Translations under genes and position numbers: made by a program
NCBI GenBank assembly: GCA_016293205.1
Contig: JAEDES010000004.1
Location: forward strand, 1 to 64,000
Reading direction: 5' to 3'
Length of the DNA: 64,000 bases
Origin: Bacilli bacterium
GTDB lineage: Bacteria > Bacillota_I > Bacilli_A > RF39 > UBA660
Part shown: positions 1 to 5,894 of the stretch, in pieces
Layout of the letters: each line of letters begins with the position of its first letter
Position numbering within the stretch: the stretch's first letter is position 1
The notes under the pieces: model-generated
Database searches by the model: none
Seen by the model: only the letters and a program-made list of their open reading frames with translations
What the model was told of the DNA's origin: nothing

Positions 1-14
1 ACTTGTGTCTTCTT

Positions 15-716
15 TTATTCTGCACATATGTATCCTGATGCTTGTAATCCTGCTACAATTGTTGTTTCATCTGCATCTAAATTATATTCAACATTTGTGA
101 ATGGATTTGCAGCATGACTATAAGTTAGTTGACCTCTATCTAAATCTTGTAGGTCAATTGTAACAGAAATCTTTGTTGATTGATTATCTGTTTCTGGTTT
201 TAGTTCATAACCTGTAACTTTACTAGCTGCTAGTTGTTGATATGTTGTTAAAATGTTTTGAACGGCTAATGCTCCATTAGGATTTCCTATAGTTGGTGCA
301 ACAGTTAATGTTTTCACATATGTTTGTAGTTTTTGTTCACTAAAGAATAATTCATATGTTGTTGATTTATCAGTACCATCTACTTGTGTTGGTTGTAATA
401 ATGTACAAGTTACTTTCTTTGTTGGCACTGGTGTTGCTGAGTCATATTGACTATCTAAATCTACTCTATATGTATTTTCAGCTGGATTTGTAAAATCTAT
501 ACTATCTATAGCCATCATAATATTATTGTATGATAGCCCTAATGTTAAAGACAAAATACCAGCGATTGCAAATAATACTGCTGGTCTTTTACTTGTTTTT
601 CTTTCAAATTTTGCTACGCGTTCTAATTCTTGTAAGTTTAGAACTTGAGTTTTAGTTAGTTCTTCACGTGTCATTTGTTGACTTTGTAGTTGTTGTTGTC
701 CTTGTTGTTGATTCAT
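15..716 (-). CDS. Single-pass membrane-anchored protein of unknown function
   Basis: Not recognised as a named family. Seen: 233 residues; a glutamine-rich N-terminus (10 of the first 14 residues); a charged stretch; one membrane segment at about residues 44-63; then about 165 residues, probably extracellular, rich in Thr, Gln and Asn. Two cysteines (about residue 105 and near the C-terminus) could form a disulfide outside the cell. The start is supported by a GAGGTGG ribosome binding site just upstream and a promoter at 752-779. Inferred: the extracellular part may be an assembly or adhesion domain, but nothing in the sequence identifies a function. The gene follows typA, separated from it by the typA terminator. 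Confidence 0.75.
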   Translation of the reverse strand: MNQQQGQQQLQSQQMTREELTKTQVLNLQELERVAKFERKTSKRPAVLFAIAGILSLTLGLSYNNIMMAIDSIDFTNPAENTYRVDLDSQYDSATPVPTKKVTCTLLQPTQVDGTDKSTTYELFFSEQKLQTYVKTLTVAPTIGNPNGALAVQNILTTYQQLAASKVTGYELKPETDNQSTKISVTIDLQDLDRGQLTYSHAANPFTNVEYNLDADETTIVAGLQASGYICAE

Positions 717-751
717 TCAAACCACCTCATCTTCCTCTATCCTATATATAC

Positions 752-779
752 ATTATAACAAAATATATTTTTTTAGCAA
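752..779 (-). promoter_or_regulatory. Promoter of the anchored protein gene (15-716)
   Basis: Read on the minus strand: a -35 hexamer TTGCTA at 774-779, a 16-bp spacer and a perfect -10 TATAAT at 752-757. The start codon is about 35 bases downstream, and the typA terminator lies just upstream, so this is an independent transcription unit. Confidence 0.6.
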
Positions 780-808
780 ACAAAAAATAACTATTTCTAG
801 TTATTTTT
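776..808 (-). terminator. Rho-independent terminator of typA
   Basis: An 11-bp perfect stem (783-793 pairing with 798-808) with a 4-base loop is followed on the minus strand by a T-run. The typA stop codon TAG (797-799) lies inside the hairpin, so the 5' arm is encoded by the last codons of the gene. Confidence 0.8.
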
Positions 809-2614
809 TACTCTTGCATCAAATTTCTTTCTTTCTTCTGTATTTAAGATACGTTTACGAATACGAATATGATTTGGTGTAACTTCTACTAATTCATCAG
901 AATTGATGTAGTCTAAAGCATATTCTAATGTGATTGGTCTTGGTCTTTTTAATACTACAGTATGGTCTGATCCCGCAGCACGAGTATTAGTTAATTGTTT
1001 TCCTTTTACTACATTTACTGCTAAATCATTATCTCTATTGCATTCTCCAACTACCATACCTTCATATACTTCTACACCCGGTTCAATAAACATAATTCCA
1101 CGGTCTTCTAAGTTTCCGATTGAATATGCAGTTGATTGACCATTTTCCATAGAAACTAATACTCCTAGTTTTCTTTCTCCAATTACTCCATTTTCATATG
1201 GCATGTATTCTTTAAATGAGTGGTTCATAATTCCATAACCTTTTGTCATTGTCATGAAATCAGTTGAGAATCCAATTAGTCCACGAGATGGAATTGTATA
1301 AATTAATCTAACTTGATTTTCAAAGTTATTCATACTTTCCATTTTTCCACCACGAGTTCCTAGTTGTTCAATAACTGTTCCTACACATTCTTCTGGAACT
1401 TCAATTTGTAATTCTTCATATGGTTCATATTTTTGTCCATCTATTTCTTTTATAATTACGTGTGGTTTTGATACTTCTAATTCAAATCCTTCTCTTCTCA
1501 TATTTTCAATTAAAATACCTAAGTGAAGTTCTCCACGTCCACTTACTAAGAATGATTCATTAGTTGCAGGTTCAACTCTTAAACTTACGTCTTTTTGAGT
1601 TTCTTTGTTTAATCTTTCCTCTATTTTTCTTGCTGTAACAATTTTTCCATCTTTACCAACAAATGGTGATGAGTTTGTTCCGAATGTCATTTGTAATGTT
1701 GGTTCGTCAATATGTAATAATGGTAATGGTTTAATATTATTATTGTTACAAATAGTTTCACCTACTGAAATATCTGCAAGTCCTGCGATTGCAATTAAGT
1801 CCCCTGCTTCAGCTTCTTCAATTTCAATTCTTTTATATCCATAGTATCCAAATAATTTTTGAATTCTAAATTGTTTTGTTGTTCCATCTAAACGGCAGCA
1901 TGTAACCATTTCACCAGTTCTGATTTTTCCGTTTTGAACACGTCCAATACCAATTCTTCCTACGAATTCATTATAGTCTAATAATGCCGGTTGGAATTGT
2001 AATGGTTCTTCTGTACTTCCTGTTGGAGCTGGAATTTCTTCTAAGATTGAGTCTAAGATTTCATCGAATCCTTCTGTTTGTGTTGATATGTCATCACTTA
2101 ATGAACAAGTTCCATTTACTGCTGATGCATAAATAACTTTAAAGTCTAATGCTTCATCATCTGCACCTAATTCAATAAATAAGTCTAGCACTTCATCTAC
2201 AACTTGTTTACATCTTGCAGCTGGTTTATCAACTTTGTTAATTACAACAATTGGTTTTACTTTTGCTTCAAATGCTTTTTTTAAAACAAATCTTGTTTGT
2301 GGCATTGCTCCTTCATAAGCATCTACTACTAATAATACTCCGTCTACCATATTCATGATACGTTCAACTTCTCCTCCGAAGTCAGCGTGTCCTGGAGTAT
2401 CTAAAATATTGATTCTTACTCCTTTATAATCAATTGCTGTTGTTTTAGCTAAAATTGTAATTCCACGTTCTTTTTCAATAGCATTTGAGTCCATAGATAC
2501 TTCAGATACATCTTCATTATCTCTAAACATACCTGAGTGTTTAATTATTCCGTCTACTAGTGTTGTTTTTCCATGGTCAACGTGTGCTATAATCGCTATA
2601 TTTCTTTTTTCCAT
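797..2614 (-). CDS. typA: Ribosome-associated GTPase TypA/BipA
   Basis: TypA (BipA) is a translational GTPase of the EF-G family that binds the 70S ribosome and helps 50S assembly and growth under stress. Seen: 605 residues, the usual family length. The G1 motif [10 protein letters not shown] is near residue 10, followed by RGITI (G2), DTPGHADF (G3) and NKVD (G4). Then come a beta-barrel domain II, EF-G-like domains III and V and the TypA-specific C-terminal domain. The start has an AGAGGTG ribosome binding site, and a TATAAT -10 box lies at 2646-2651. It is transcribed alone, between terminators on both sides. Confidence 0.97.
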   Translation of the reverse strand: MEKRNIAIIAHVDHGKTTLVDGIIKHSGMFRDNEDVSEVSMDSNAIEKERGITILAKTTAIDYKGVRINILDTPGHADFGGEVERIMNMVDGVLLVVDAYEGAMPQTRFVLKKAFEAKVKPIVVINKVDKPAARCKQVVDEVLDLFIELGADDEALDFKVIYASAVNGTCSLSDDISTQTEGFDEILDSILEEIPAPTGSTEEPLQFQPALLDYNEFVGRIGIGRVQNGKIRTGEMVTCCRLDGTTKQFRIQKLFGYYGYKRIEIEEAEAGDLIAIAGLADISVGETICNNNNIKPLPLLHIDEPTLQMTFGTNSSPFVGKDGKIVTARKIEERLNKETQKDVSLRVEPATNESFLVSGRGELHLGILIENMRREGFELEVSKPHVIIKEIDGQKYEPYEELQIEVPEECVGTVIEQLGTRGGKMESMNNFENQVRLIYTIPSRGLIGFSTDFMTMTKGYGIMNHSFKEYMPYENGVIGERKLGVLVSMENGQSTAYSIGNLEDRGIMFIEPGVEVYEGMVVGECNRDNDLAVNVVKGKQLTNTRAAGSDHTVVLKRPRPITLEYALDYINSDELVEVTPNHIRIRKRILNTEERKKFDARVKNN

Positions 2615-2705
2615 TTATATACACCTCTTTTTTTCGTCCTTGCTGATTATACCACTATTTCATTAAAAATACTAGTTATTTTAAGATATTTTTATATTTT
2701 TTCAT

Positions 2706-2734
2706 AAAAAAAGAACTAATTTTTCATTAATTCT
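2706..2734 (-). terminator. Terminator of the HAD phosphatase gene
   Basis: On the minus strand a 9-bp stem (2726-2734 with 2712-2720, one G-U pair) with loop GAAAA is followed by six T. The 5' arm is formed by the last codons of the HAD gene, whose stop lies in the loop region. Confidence 0.75.
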
Positions 2735-3408
2735 TCTATATATTCAGCAACTGATTCACATACTTTTGGATGAAGAGGCTCTAATTCTTTATTATAATTT
2801 TTAACTACAGCACTATTATATGATTCAATCATTTCATAATCATTTATTGAGTCACCTATTACATAAAAATTATCTAGTGGAATATTTATTATTTTTGATA
2901 AATCAATAACTGCTTGTCTTTTATGATTTCTTGGATTATTTACATTCACATGTACTCTACTTGCATAAGCATAGACATCTAAAGTATCATTTAATATTTT
3001 TGCTACTCTAACGGCATCTTCTTTATCTTTTGAATACTCTGCAGATATTTTTATACAGTCTACTACAGTATCTATAATTTCATAACCATTTTCTATGTAT
3101 GGTTCATAGTCATTATCCTTTAAGATTTTTATTGCTTTAAGAGCCACATCTTGATCTAGTGTACTTAATTTTATACATTCTAAATCTTTATTGAATATCA
3201 TTGCTCCATCGGCACATACTAGGTAATCAAACGATAAATTTAGTTCTTTTATAATATCTTTTGTTTCTTTGAAGGTTCTTCCAGTGATTAAGCAAAAAAT
3301 ATTACCTTTTTCTCTAAACTTATTTATTGCATCTATATTCTTTTTTGTTTGTATCGGATCATTTAAGAAAAAGATTGTATTATCAAAATCACTACCTAGA
3401 ACTTTCAT
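2716..3408 (-). CDS. Cof-type HAD-IIB family phosphatase
   Basis: Predicted cytoplasmic sugar-phosphate or nucleotide phosphatase of the Cof/HAD-IIB group. Seen: motif I DFDNT at residues 7-11 (nucleophile and acid/base aspartates), motif II TGRT near residue 42, and motif IV GDSINDYEMI near residue 185. Between II and IV is the alpha/beta cap typical of subclass IIB. The length (230 residues) is slightly short for the family. A TAGGTGATAAT ribosome binding site precedes the ATG. Known: members differ widely in substrate and none can be predicted from motifs. It has its own terminator before typA. Confidence 0.85.
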   Translation of the reverse strand: MKVLGSDFDNTIFFLNDPIQTKKNIDAINKFREKGNIFCLITGRTFKETKDIIKELNLSFDYLVCADGAMIFNKDLECIKLSTLDQDVALKAIKILKDNDYEPYIENGYEIIDTVVDCIKISAEYSKDKEDAVRVAKILNDTLDVYAYASRVHVNVNNPRNHKRQAVIDLSKIINIPLDNFYVIGDSINDYEMIESYNSAVVKNYNKELEPLHPKVCESVAEYIEELMKN

Positions 3409-3462
3409 ATTATCACCTAATTATATTATATAATAATTTAAATATATTTTAAAGTTTCTTTT

Positions 3463-3502
3463 GCGGCATAAACCTATGCAAGCTGACTATCGTGGGTTAG
3501 AC
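3463..3502 (+). pseudogene. Decayed partial copy of tRNA-Gly, inverted
   Basis: The plus strand at 3479-3499 matches the anticodon-stem to T-arm part of the functional tRNA-Gly (minus strand, 3564-3582) over about 19 bases with one inserted base. A GCGG matching the tRNA 5' end occurs at 3463-3466. The anticodon region is mostly lost and no acceptor 3' strand remains. I read it as a degenerate, inverted tRNA copy just downstream of the tRNA terminator. Confidence 0.5.
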
Positions 3503-3533
3503 AAAAAAAAGAACCATCAAACGACGATTCTTT
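3503..3533 (-). terminator. Terminator of tRNA-Gly
   Basis: On the minus strand an 8-bp stem (3526-3533 with 3508-3515, including one U-G pair) with a 10-base loop is followed by a run of eight T. It lies about 10 bases beyond the CCA end of the tRNA. Confidence 0.75.
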
Positions 3534-3542
3534 ATCTTCTTA

Positions 3543-3616
3543 TGGAGCGGATGATGGGAATCGAACCCACGTAGTCAGCTTGGAAGGCTGAGGTTCTACC
3601 ATTAAACTACATCCGC
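3543..3616 (-). tRNA. tRNA-Gly (anticodon TCC)
   Basis: The minus strand reads as a full 74-base tRNA with encoded CCA. A 7-bp acceptor stem (GCGGATG with CATCCGC) is followed by a D arm with GG, and the anticodon loop CTTCCAA has anticodon TCC. The T arm is TGGGTTCGATTCCCA and the discriminator is T. TCC reads GGA and, with wobble, other glycine codons. It has its own promoter at 3688-3715, a leader with a hairpin and a terminator. Confidence 0.95.
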
Positions 3617-3628
3617 ATATGTCATTAA

Positions 3629-3665
3629 TCGAACCTCAGCACTAATTCCGATTTGCTAAAGTCGA
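3629..3665 (-). other. Hairpin in the 5' leader of the tRNA-Gly transcript
   Basis: Between the predicted transcription start (about 3681) and the mature tRNA lies a possible stem. TCGA plus CTTTAGCA pairs with TGCTGAGG and TCGA, with one bulged T and a 12-base loop. It contains GGTTCGATT, resembling a T arm, so it may be a relic of a lost upstream tRNA. No T-box consensus sequence is present. Confidence 0.35.
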
Positions 3666-3687
3666 CTAAATCAAGTAGACATTTTTA

Positions 3688-3715
3688 ATTATACTATAAT
3701 TAATAACAAAGTCAA
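3688..3715 (-). promoter_or_regulatory. Promoter of tRNA-Gly
   Basis: Minus strand: -35 TTGACT at 3710-3715, a 16-bp spacer and -10 TATAAT at 3688-3693. Both boxes lie within the 3' end of the upstream reading frame (3689-4492). Confidence 0.7.
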
Positions 3716-4492
3716 CACTTTTTTAAAAAAATTTAATTTTTTTTTTATTTTTTGTGTTTTTTGCACTCTTTTATTCATTATTTCTATAATATCATCAGGC
3801 ATGTTGTACCATTTTACCTGAAAATAATGTCGACAATATTCATATTTAGGATTTCTAATAATGTTTTTATTCCATGATTGAATATATAAATTACTTACTG
3901 ATAAACCATTTTTTTTTAGACTTAGCTCTTTACTCATTAAGTGTTCTAAAACCTCATCTGTTGTTGCCCATATAAAATCTTCATACTCTCCATGAATAAA
4001 TGCATCTACTGGTATTTTATATTTTATGTCAGCTATTATTAAAAATCTTATTAGTAATTTAAATTTCATTTTATCTAGTCTTTCCTTTAAATAACAAACA
4101 TTCTCATAATTATTTTCAATATACTCTTTCGCATTTAATCTTTTAATTCCGGAATTATTAGTTGTACCATCTGCATAAATATATTTTAAAAATTCATTTT
4201 TAAATCTTCTTGGTAAATACCAATATCGATTTAAGAACTTGTTTACATGTTCTAGATGAACTGAATTTTTTATACCTTTCTTTATACTTATTCCTTTTCT
4301 TTTTCCATTTACTTCTAACACCATGTCTGTTTTTGCATATTTTCCATACTTATATGCATATACAATATCTTCATCTTTTATTTTGGGGAACAGTTCCTTT
4401 AGTAAATCTTGTAGTAATAAATTCTGAATCTTATATGGTCTTCCATTTATATTAGAAATAAATATTTGCTCATTTTGAAATCCATTTATCAT
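3689..4492 (-). CDS. Unknown protein with PD-(D/E)XK-like nuclease motif
   Basis: No certain family. Seen: 267 residues, with a segment near residues 55-80 reading TDMVLEVNG then ISIKKG, followed by NSVHLEH. An Asp, an acidic residue and a Lys on adjacent strands is the pattern of PD-(D/E)XK nucleases, and I recall similar ISIKxG...NSVH segments in uncharacterised Bacillota proteins. Inferred: a stand-alone nuclease-fold protein; there is no methyltransferase beside it. The start has a GGAGGTG ribosome binding site. The hydrophobic last ten residues are encoded by the tRNA-Gly promoter, so the native C-terminus may have been lost. Confidence 0.55.
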   Translation of the reverse strand: MINGFQNEQIFISNINGRPYKIQNLLLQDLLKELFPKIKDEDIVYAYKYGKYAKTDMVLEVNGKRKGISIKKGIKNSVHLEHVNKFLNRYWYLPRRFKNEFLKYIYADGTTNNSGIKRLNAKEYIENNYENVCYLKERLDKMKFKLLIRFLIIADIKYKIPVDAFIHGEYEDFIWATTDEVLEHLMSKELSLKKNGLSVSNLYIQSWNKNIIRNPKYEYCRHYFQVKWYNMPDDIIEIMNKRVQKTQKIKKKLNFFKKVLTLLLIIV

Positions 4493-4518
4493 ATTACACC
4501 TCCAATTATATTATTAGC

Positions 4519-4547
4519 AAAAAAAAGAAAGTTCTACACTCTCTTTT
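4519..4547 (-). terminator. Second (tandem) terminator downstream of pyrH
   Basis: Minus strand: a 10-bp stem (4538-4547 with 4523-4532, one G-U pair) and a 5-base loop followed by eight T. It backs up the hairpin at 4578-4601 and separates pyrH from the gene at 3689-4492. Confidence 0.65.
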
Positions 4548-4577
4548 AGTTTATTAGCATATAAATATTTATTTTGT

Positions 4578-4601
4578 AAAAAAGAGTTTAAAACTCTTTT
4601 T
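4578..4601 (-). terminator. Terminator of pyrH overlapping its stop codon
   Basis: A nearly perfect 11-bp palindromic stem ending in a T-run on the minus strand starts at the pyrH stop codon region. Confidence 0.75.
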
Positions 4602-5301
4602 AATTTTCTACTATTGTACCAATTTCTTTTCCATCTATTAGTTTCTTTAAATTTCCTTTTTCATTTATATCAAATACTATTATTGGAATATTATTATCCA
4701 TACATAATGATGTTGCTGTTGTATCCATAACATTTAATTTTTTATTTAATACTTCTAAGTATGTTATTCTATCAATCTTTTCAGCATCATCATGTTTCTT
4801 TGGATCTTTTGTATAAATTCCATCTACATTAGTTGCTTTTAATACAGCTTCGGCACCTATTTCTGCTGCTCTTAAAGCTGCTGCTGTATCTGTTGAGAAG
4901 AATGGTGATCCTGTTCCACACCCAAATACTACTACTCTATTCTTTGTTAAATGTTTTATTGCTCTATCCTTAATGTAGTATTCTGCTATTTGACGCATCT
5001 CAACTCCTGTTTGTACTCTTACATCTTGATTTAATTGTTTAAACGCATCTCCTATTGCTAAGGCGTTCATTGTTGTTCCTAACATTCCAATATAGTCAGA
5101 AGTGCATCTATCCATTTGTTGATTACTTCTTCCTCTCCAGAAGTTTCCACCTCCTACTACGATTGCCACTTCAACACCTTTTGCTGCGATTTCTTTTATT
5201 TCACTACATATTTCTAATACTTTATCAAAATCAATTCCTGTTTTTTTATCTCCTGCTAGAGATTCACCACTTAATTTAATTAGTATTCTTTTGTATTTCA
5301 T
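4600..5301 (-). CDS. pyrH: UMP kinase
   Basis: Phosphorylates UMP to UDP with ATP, the committed step to all pyrimidine nucleotides; a hexamer of the amino-acid-kinase fold in the cytoplasm. Seen: LIKLSGESL near the N-terminus (ATP binding), VVGGGNFWRG, a central DYIGMLGTTMNALA segment, GCGTGSPFFSTDTAAALRA and NVDGIYTKDP. The length of 233 residues is normal. I chose the ATG at 5301 because GGAGG precedes it by 5 bases; a TTG twelve bases upstream lies inside that ribosome binding site. Unusually, the gene is not followed by frr. It stands alone between a leader-peptide attenuator and tandem terminators. Confidence 0.96.
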   Translation of the reverse strand: MKYKRILIKLSGESLAGDKKTGIDFDKVLEICSEIKEIAAKGVEVAIVVGGGNFWRGRSNQQMDRCTSDYIGMLGTTMNALAIGDAFKQLNQDVRVQTGVEMRQIAEYYIKDRAIKHLTKNRVVVFGCGTGSPFFSTDTAAALRAAEIGAEAVLKATNVDGIYTKDPKKHDDAEKIDRITYLEVLNKKLNVMDTTATSLCMDNNIPIIVFDINEKGNLKKLIDGKEIGTIVEN

Positions 5302-5311
5302 ATTTTCCTCC

Positions 5312-5349
5312 AAAAAAAGACTTATTACTCAAATACGAATAATAAGTCT
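5312..5349 (-). terminator. Attenuator terminator upstream of pyrH
   Basis: Minus strand: a 10-bp perfect stem, AGACTTATTA (5349-5340) with TAATAAGTCT (5327-5318), and a 12-base loop, followed by six T and then at once by the pyrH ribosome binding site GGAGG. The 5' arm is coding sequence of the leader ORF, and the 3' arm begins exactly at the leader stop TAA. A ribosome finishing the leader would therefore melt it. Confidence 0.8.
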
Positions 5350-5393
5350 AAATAATAAAAAGGAGAAATTGATGTAATAGTTGTTTTCATCAT
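5325..5393 (-). CDS. 22-residue leader peptide of pyrH
   Basis: A short ORF, 22 codons from ATG 5393 (or ATG 5390) to TAA 5325-5327, preceded by AAGGAGG seven bases upstream, a stronger site than most genes here have. The second half is very rich in U: CCT-TTT-TAT-TAT-TTA leads into GAC-TTA-TTA-TTC-GTA-TTT-GAG. It encodes Phe, Tyr and Leu codons and overlaps the attenuator hairpin. Its ribosome binding site (AAAAAGGAG, 5410-5402) is complementary to CTCCTTTTT in its own coding region (5365-5357), so its translation could itself be switched. Inferred: a regulatory leader whose translation controls read-through into pyrH. The peptide itself is unlikely to matter. Confidence 0.65.
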   Translation of the reverse strand: MMKTTITSISPFYYLDLLFVFE

Positions 5394-5413
5394 ATTATCT
5401 CCTCCTTTTTTAT

Positions 5414-5442
5414 ATCATACCCTAAATAATTAAATTATTCAA
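5414..5442 (-). promoter_or_regulatory. Promoter of the leader-pyrH unit
   Basis: Minus strand: -35 TTGAAT at 5437-5442, a 17-bp spacer and -10 TATGAT at 5414-5419. The predicted start lies at about 5407, in an A-tract directly before the leader ribosome binding site. The -35 box overlaps the stop codon of the PHP remnant, so the promoter may have formed, or been kept, when that gene was cut down. Confidence 0.55.
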
Positions 5443-5568
5443 TTATTTTATCGAGTATAGATAATTTCTCTATATTTAAATTATTTTTTCCTACTCCTAA
5501 AAATATATTTGGTTTAGTATTTGGTCCATGATAGTCTGAACCTCCACTGATCAATAAATTATATTTAT
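5435..5568 (-). pseudogene. 3' remnant of a PHP-domain phosphoesterase
   Basis: About 45 codons remain, ending in TAA at 5435-5437. They contain LISGGSDYHG followed by a short tail with FLGVG, the metal-binding C-terminal motif (SD-x-HG) of PHP phosphoesterases such as the TrpH/YciV nucleoside-bisphosphate phosphatases. The rest of the gene (about 230 codons) is missing: the frame meets a LysR remnant at about 5569. There is no start codon or ribosome binding site of its own. Confidence 0.7.
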
Positions 5569-5876
5569 TTGCCAAGTACAACACAAGTTATTAACTCATC
5601 TTTTTCAGTCAATTATGTTGCTAGTAGATATAATGTTGTTTTAAACCCTTGTATTGAACTTGCTAGTTATTCATTAGCAGTTCAGTTTGCAAAGATTGGT
5701 ATGGGTATAGGTTATGCAACACTTGAATATATACAAAAGAACTTGATAATAAAGAACTATTTGAATTAGATGTTTGTGATATACCTAGTCGTTTTATTGC
5801 AATTGGTTTATGTAAAAATACTGTACCTAATTTCAGTACAAAGAAATTATTAGAAATTATAAATAAAAAAAGATAA
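5569..5876 (+). pseudogene. 3' remnant of a LysR-family regulator, frameshifted
   Basis: About 100 codons of the effector-binding domain: PSTTQVINSSFSVN, then IGMGIGYATLEYI, then a one-base deletion near 5740. After it the next frame continues with ELDNKELFELDV and CDIPSRFIAIGL to the TAA at 5874-5876. The DNA-binding half is absent. The breakpoint joins directly to the PHP remnant, which points the other way. Confidence 0.7.
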
Positions 5877-5894
5877 TTTTAGAGATTATCTTTT
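5868..5894. terminator. Bidirectional terminator between the LysR remnant and dxs
   Basis: A 10-bp perfect stem (AAAAGATAAT at 5868-5877 with ATTATCTTTT at 5885-5894) and a 7-base loop, with A/T-runs on both sides. It serves dxs on the minus strand and served the former LysR gene on the plus strand. Confidence 0.75.

Noticed and set aside
3617..3690. A T-box riboswitch upstream of tRNA-Gly
   Set aside because: No T-box consensus sequence or specifier loop, and the downstream gene is a tRNA, not a synthetase or amino-acid gene.
5299..5313. A TTG start for pyrH four codons upstream of the chosen ATG
   Set aside because: The TTG lies inside the GGAGG ribosome binding site that serves the ATG at 5301.
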